A DNA stretch of 46,742 nt from Ruminococcus sp. JC304 (GTDB lineage Bacteria; Bacillota; Clostridia; Lachnospirales; Lachnospiraceae), in contig HE978651.1 of the NCBI GenBank assembly GCA_000285855.2, forward strand, positions 1,146,245 to 1,192,986, read 5' to 3'. Numbering within the stretch: position 1 is the stretch's first letter; each line of letters opens with the position of its first letter. Made by a program: the position numbers and the translations under genes. The notes beneath the pieces are model-generated. The model was given only the letters and a program-made list of their open reading frames with translations, was not told where the DNA came from and made no database searches. Shown piece by piece: positions 43,678-46,742 of this stretch.

Positions 43678-44700
43678 ATGAAAAAAAGAGTATTAGCAAT
43701 CGCAGCAACAGCAATGGCAACTATGATGATGGCATCACCGGTTATGGCACAGGACTTTAAGATCGGCATCTGCAATTATGTAGATGACGCTTCCTTAAAC
43801 CAGATCGTAGACAACATTCAGTCCCGCCTGGAAGAGCTTGGCAAGGAAAAGGATGTAAACTTTGAGGTATCTTATGATAACTGCAATGCTGATGCAAATG
43901 TTATGGAGCAGATCATTTCTGATTTTCAGGCTGATAATGTAGATTTAATGGTAGGTGTTGCAACACCTGTGGCAATGCGCATGCAGTCCGCAACAGAAGG
44001 AACGGATACACCGGTTGTATTTTCCGCAGTATCTGATCCTGTAGGAAGCGGTCTTGTAGAGGATCTGGAGGCACCGGGAGCAAATATCACAGGAACCAGT
44101 GATTATCTTGATACAGCCTCTATTATGAAACTGATCCAGGCAGTAAATCCGGATGTGAAAAAGATTGGACTTCTCTATGATGTGGGACAGGATTCTTCCA
44201 CTACAGCTATCCAGGAAGCCAAGGATTATCTGGATAAGGAAGGCATTGAATATGTAGAGCGTACAGGAACTACAACAGATGAGGTACAGCTTGCAGCAGA
44301 TGCGTTGGTGGCAGATGGAGTGGATGCTGTATTTACACCAACTGACAACACTATTATGACAGCAGAACTTTCTATTTATGAGAAATTTATTGATGCAGGT
44401 ATCCCACAGTATACAGGAGCTGACTCCTTTGCGTTAAACGGTGCGTTCGTTGGATACGGTGTGGATTATGCAAACCTGGGACAGAAGACAGCAGATATGA
44501 TCGCAGCGATTCTGGTAGACGGTGCAGACCCATCTAAAACACCGGTAGAAACCTTTGACAATGGTACAGCAACTGTAAATACAGAGACCTGCGAAGGGCT
44601 GGGACTTGATCTTGACACAGTTAAAAAGGACTTTGAGCCATTATGCACACAGGTAAACGAGATCGTTACAGCAGAGAGCTTTGATGAAGTGGAAAAATAA
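43678..44700 (+). CDS. trpX: Tryptophan ABC transporter substrate-binding protein (TrpX-like)
   Basis: A 340-residue extracytoplasmic protein of the ABC_sub_bind (PF04392) family: DFKIGICNYVDDASLNQIVDNI, VGVATPVAMRMQSA, TPVVFSAVSDPVGSGLV, NITGTSDYLD, IGLLYDVGQDSS and FTPTDNTIMTAE. Tryptophan specificity is inferred from the Trp T-box. The signal peptide (about 1-24) ends ASPVMAQDF, an AxA-type site, with no cysteine lipobox, so the protein is not obviously lipid-anchored, unusual for a Gram-positive binding protein. Followed by a 136-base gap with a strong hairpin before the permease. Confidence 0.88.
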   Translation: MKKRVLAIAATAMATMMMASPVMAQDFKIGICNYVDDASLNQIVDNIQSRLEELGKEKDVNFEVSYDNCNADANVMEQIISDFQADNVDLMVGVATPVAMRMQSATEGTDTPVVFSAVSDPVGSGLVEDLEAPGANITGTSDYLDTASIMKLIQAVNPDVKKIGLLYDVGQDSSTTAIQEAKDYLDKEGIEYVERTGTTTDEVQLAADALVADGVDAVFTPTDNTIMTAELSIYEKFIDAGIPQYTGADSFALNGAFVGYGVDYANLGQKTADMIAAILVDGADPSKTPVETFDNGTATVNTETCEGLGLDLDTVKKDFEPLCTQVNEIVTAESFDEVEK

Positions 44701-44765
44701 TAAAGATGTTTGGATCGTGTTTTGATCGGACGTGAATTTGAACAAAATATTTTCTGAATGGAAAT

Positions 44766-44794
44766 GAACAGCAGCAGTTTTTCTGTTGCTGTTC
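44766..44794 (+). other. Intercistronic hairpin between trpX-like and permease genes
   Basis: GAACAGCAGCAG (44766-44777) pairs with CTGTTGCTGTTC (44783-44794; one mismatch) around TTTTT. There is no T tract after it, so it is more likely an mRNA-stability or partial-attenuation element that keeps the binding protein in excess than a full terminator. Confidence 0.6.
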
Positions 44795-44835
44795 ATTGAA
44801 CGTAATAAAATAAATACAAACTGGAGGAAATCATC

Positions 44836-45762
44836 GTGACTATTGCGACTATGCTCTCCCTGGGAGAGACTGCGCTGAAGCTTGGCCTGATCTGTTCACT
44901 GACAGTTCTTGCCCTGTTTCTCAGCTATTCCATGCTGAATGTCTGTGACCTTTCCACTGATGGCTGTTTCACACTGGGAGCAGCAGTGGGAGCGGTAGTG
45001 GCAGTCAGCGGACATCCTTTTTTATCTATTTTTGCAGCCATGGCTGCAGGTGTATGCTCAGGCTTTGTGACAGCCATACTTCAGACAAAGCTGGGGGTTG
45101 ACAGTCTTCTTGCAGGAATTATCGTTAATACAGGGCTTTATTCTGTGAACATTGCAGTGATGGGAGGTTCTTCCCTGATCAATATGAACAGAACAGATAC
45201 AGTATTTTCCATGATGAAAGAAACGCTGAAAAATACACCGCTGAAAGGCAGAGGAGATATTGTAGTTGCCCTTATGGCAGTGATCATAGTGATCGCTTTT
45301 CTTGTATTCTTTCTGAGAACAAGACTTGGTCTGGCGATCAGAGCCACAGGAAATAATGCAGATATGGTAAAATCCTCATCTATTAACCCGGTGTTTACCA
45401 CGATCGTAGGTCTCTGTGTTGCCAACTCCTTTACAGCACTTTCCGGATGTCTTCTGTCTCAGTCACAGAAATCCGTAGATATCAATATCGGACAGGGAAT
45501 GGTTACCATTGCACTGGCCTCCCTGCTGATCGGAGGTACGATCCTTGGCAGAGGCGGAATTTTTGTGAGAGCCGTAGGCATGGTACTTGGATCTTTTATT
45601 TTCCGTCTGGTATATACGGTTGCACTGAGATTTAACATGCCGGCATTTATGCTGAAACTGGTATCTTCTGTGATCGTTGTATTGGCTATTTCAGGTCCAT
45701 ACCTGAAGAAACAGTGGCCGCAGATTAAGAGAAGAATGACTCACAGGAAGGGAGTACAGTGA
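44836..45762 (+). CDS. trpY: ABC transporter permease (TrpY-like)
   Basis: A 308-residue permease of the branched-chain/BPD_transp_2 type with about eight membrane segments: LFLSYSMLNVCDLSTDGCFTLGAAVGAVVAVSGH, LGVDSLLAGIIVNTGLYSVN, RLGLAIRATGNNADMVKSSSINP (the conserved cytosolic coupling loop) and IALASLLIGGTILGRGG. The start is GTG 44836 with GGAGG at 44823-44827. It overlaps nothing; the ATPase gene follows after 3 bases. With the neighbouring binding protein and ATPase it forms a TrpXYZ-like importer. Confidence 0.9.
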   Translation: MTIATMLSLGETALKLGLICSLTVLALFLSYSMLNVCDLSTDGCFTLGAAVGAVVAVSGHPFLSIFAAMAAGVCSGFVTAILQTKLGVDSLLAGIIVNTGLYSVNIAVMGGSSLINMNRTDTVFSMMKETLKNTPLKGRGDIVVALMAVIIVIAFLVFFLRTRLGLAIRATGNNADMVKSSSINPVFTTIVGLCVANSFTALSGCLLSQSQKSVDINIGQGMVTIALASLLIGGTILGRGGIFVRAVGMVLGSFIFRLVYTVALRFNMPAFMLKLVSSVIVVLAISGPYLKKQWPQIKRRMTHRKGVQ

Positions 45763-45765
45763 TTT

Positions 45766-46560
45766 ATGCTGAAGATTGAACATATTTCCAAGACTTTTAA
45801 TCCGGGTACGGTAAACGAGAAACAGGCCATCAGAGATTTATCCCTGAATCTGGAGAAAGGTGATTTTGCAACAATCATCGGTTCTAACGGTGCTGGTAAA
45901 TCCACTCTGTTTAATGCAATCTGCGGAGATTTTCTTACAGATTCCGGCATGATCATGCTGGATGGACAGGACATTACTTTTATGCCCCAGCATGTACGTG
46001 CAAAGACCATCGGCCGCCTGTATCAGGATCCTATGAGAGGAACTGCGCCTGGAATGACCATAGAAGAGAATCTGGCACTTGCAGCAGGGAAAGGCGGATG
46101 GCTTTCCCATGTGTCCAGACAGGAGAAAGAACGTTTCTATGAAGAGTTAAAGCTTCTGGATATAGGATTGGAAAAGAGAATGACTCAGCCGGTAGGACTT
46201 CTCTCCGGTGGACAGAGACAGGCTCTGACACTTCTCATGGCAACCATGAATCCGCCCAAGCTTCTACTTTTGGATGAGCATACAGCAGCCCTTGATCCGG
46301 GAACAGCAGAGAAGGTGCTGAATCTTACGAAACGGATCGTGGAGGAACACCAGCTTACCTGTCTGATGATCACCCACAATATGCAGTCAGCCTTTGATCT
46401 GGGAAATCGTATTCTGATGATGGATTCCGGAGATATTGTGCTGGATATTCATGAAGAAGAAAAGAAAGGCCTGACAGTGGAAGGACTTCTGGAGAAGTTT
46501 AAAACAGGTGCAGGCAAGAAGCTGGATAATGATCGTATTCTTCTTTCCGGAGAGAAATAA
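45766..46560 (+). CDS. trpZ: ABC transporter ATP-binding protein (TrpZ-like)
   Basis: A 264-residue ATPase: Walker A GSNGAGKST (about residues 38-46), signature LLSGGQRQAL (about 145), Walker B LLLLDEHTAALDP (about 165) and switch histidine in MITHNMQ. Notably the usual DEP after Walker B is DEH, as in several members of this PF04392-linked transporter group. GGAAGGGAG lies upstream. Last gene of the T-box-controlled operon. Confidence 0.92.
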   Translation: MLKIEHISKTFNPGTVNEKQAIRDLSLNLEKGDFATIIGSNGAGKSTLFNAICGDFLTDSGMIMLDGQDITFMPQHVRAKTIGRLYQDPMRGTAPGMTIEENLALAAGKGGWLSHVSRQEKERFYEELKLLDIGLEKRMTQPVGLLSGGQRQALTLLMATMNPPKLLLLDEHTAALDPGTAEKVLNLTKRIVEEHQLTCLMITHNMQSAFDLGNRILMMDSGDIVLDIHEEEKKGLTVEGLLEKFKTGAGKKLDNDRILLSGEK

Positions 46561-46579
46561 ACATAATAAAAGAACTAAT

Positions 46580-46660
46580 AAAAGAACCATTATATACAAA
46601 GGTTATAGCTGCTATCTGAATGACTGATAGCTGTATAGTCTGATATAATGGTTCTTTTTT
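46580..46660 (+). terminator. Terminator after the trpXYZ-like operon
   Basis: AAAAGAACCATTATAT (46580-46595) pairs with ATATAATGGTTCTTTT (46643-46658), and an inner GCTATC/GATAGC (46611-46616 / 46626-46631) extends the hairpin. T tract TTTTTT follows. Confidence 0.9.
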
Positions 46661-46742
46661 ATCAGGTTCTTTTTTTGAGACTTGTTCTAATTTACAGAAC
46701 TTACCTGATCTGGTTTTAGGATAGTAAGCGGGAATCCTCGGC

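Overview
The window looks like a chromosome segment of a Gram-positive anaerobe of the Lachnospiraceae, plausibly Blautia-like. This is inferred from gene content and style (AGGAGG ribosome sites, a clostridial hem cluster, a Trp T-box, a TnpX/TnpV/TnpW-type element) and not from any marker-gene comparison. No rRNA genes or CRISPR array were seen; there is one tRNA gene.

Layout. (1) 1-1215: a RelB/ParE-type toxin-antitoxin pair with its own palindromic operator and terminator, followed by two decayed gene tails (a frameshifted CHAP-type amidase and a short unidentified C-terminus). (2) About 1216-16011: a mobilizable Tn4451-like element. It opens with a large serine recombinase and tnpV and closes with tnpW and a 121-residue unknown. 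It carries three consecutive sigma-70-like regulators, a DUF3847 protein, a MobA/MobL relaxase with an oriT that can be read base by base, a second toxin-antitoxin pair (YafQ/DinJ type), a cysteine-rich VLP protein, and a replication module damaged by a deletion that fuses a replisome-organizer N-terminus to a DnaC-like ATPase. The backbone is visibly GC-rich. Set inside it is a much more AT-rich cargo cassette (about 3648-9018): a small HTH protein, a LytTR response regulator, an AgrC-like kinase and a three-gene ABC transporter of the peptide-antibiotic immunity/export kind. (3) 16012-22570: a tight operon for uroporphyrinogen III and siroheme/cobalamin precursors (hemA, precorrin-2 dehydrogenase, hemC, cobA-hemD fusion, hemB, hemL) behind a near-consensus promoter. 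(4) 22663-28590: 6-phosphogluconolactonase, aroC (minus strand), a CorA-type transporter, a rhomboid-like membrane protein and a diaminopimelate decarboxylase. aroC and corA diverge from back-to-back promoters. (5) 28659-32385: a secreted Ig-like/GDPD protein, a roughly 1.1 kb low-coding region with a 28-residue hydrophobic peptide gene that resembles a type I toxin plus a decayed second copy, tRNA-Leu(CAA), and a secreted GH5 glycanase. (6) 32452-40736: ftsH; an anti-sigma-like zinc-finger membrane protein, polA, coaE and a YycJ-like metallo-hydrolase; then an ACT-domain protein with its UPF0210 partner. (7) 40796-41013: a large nested palindrome, then a CobD/HisC-like aminotransferase (minus strand) and a secreted protein of unknown function. 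(8) 43215-46660: a tryptophan T-box (specifier TGG, T-box core, terminator) controlling a trpXYZ-like ABC uptake system.

Points most worth a second look: the RSF1010-like oriT beside a relaxase whose only well-placed start codon is ATA; the LytTR/AgrC-ABC cargo with its promoters and a 17-bp palindrome; the triple sigma-like cassette; the candidate type I toxin with a decayed duplicate; the 218-bp nested palindrome; and a trpX product with no lipobox.
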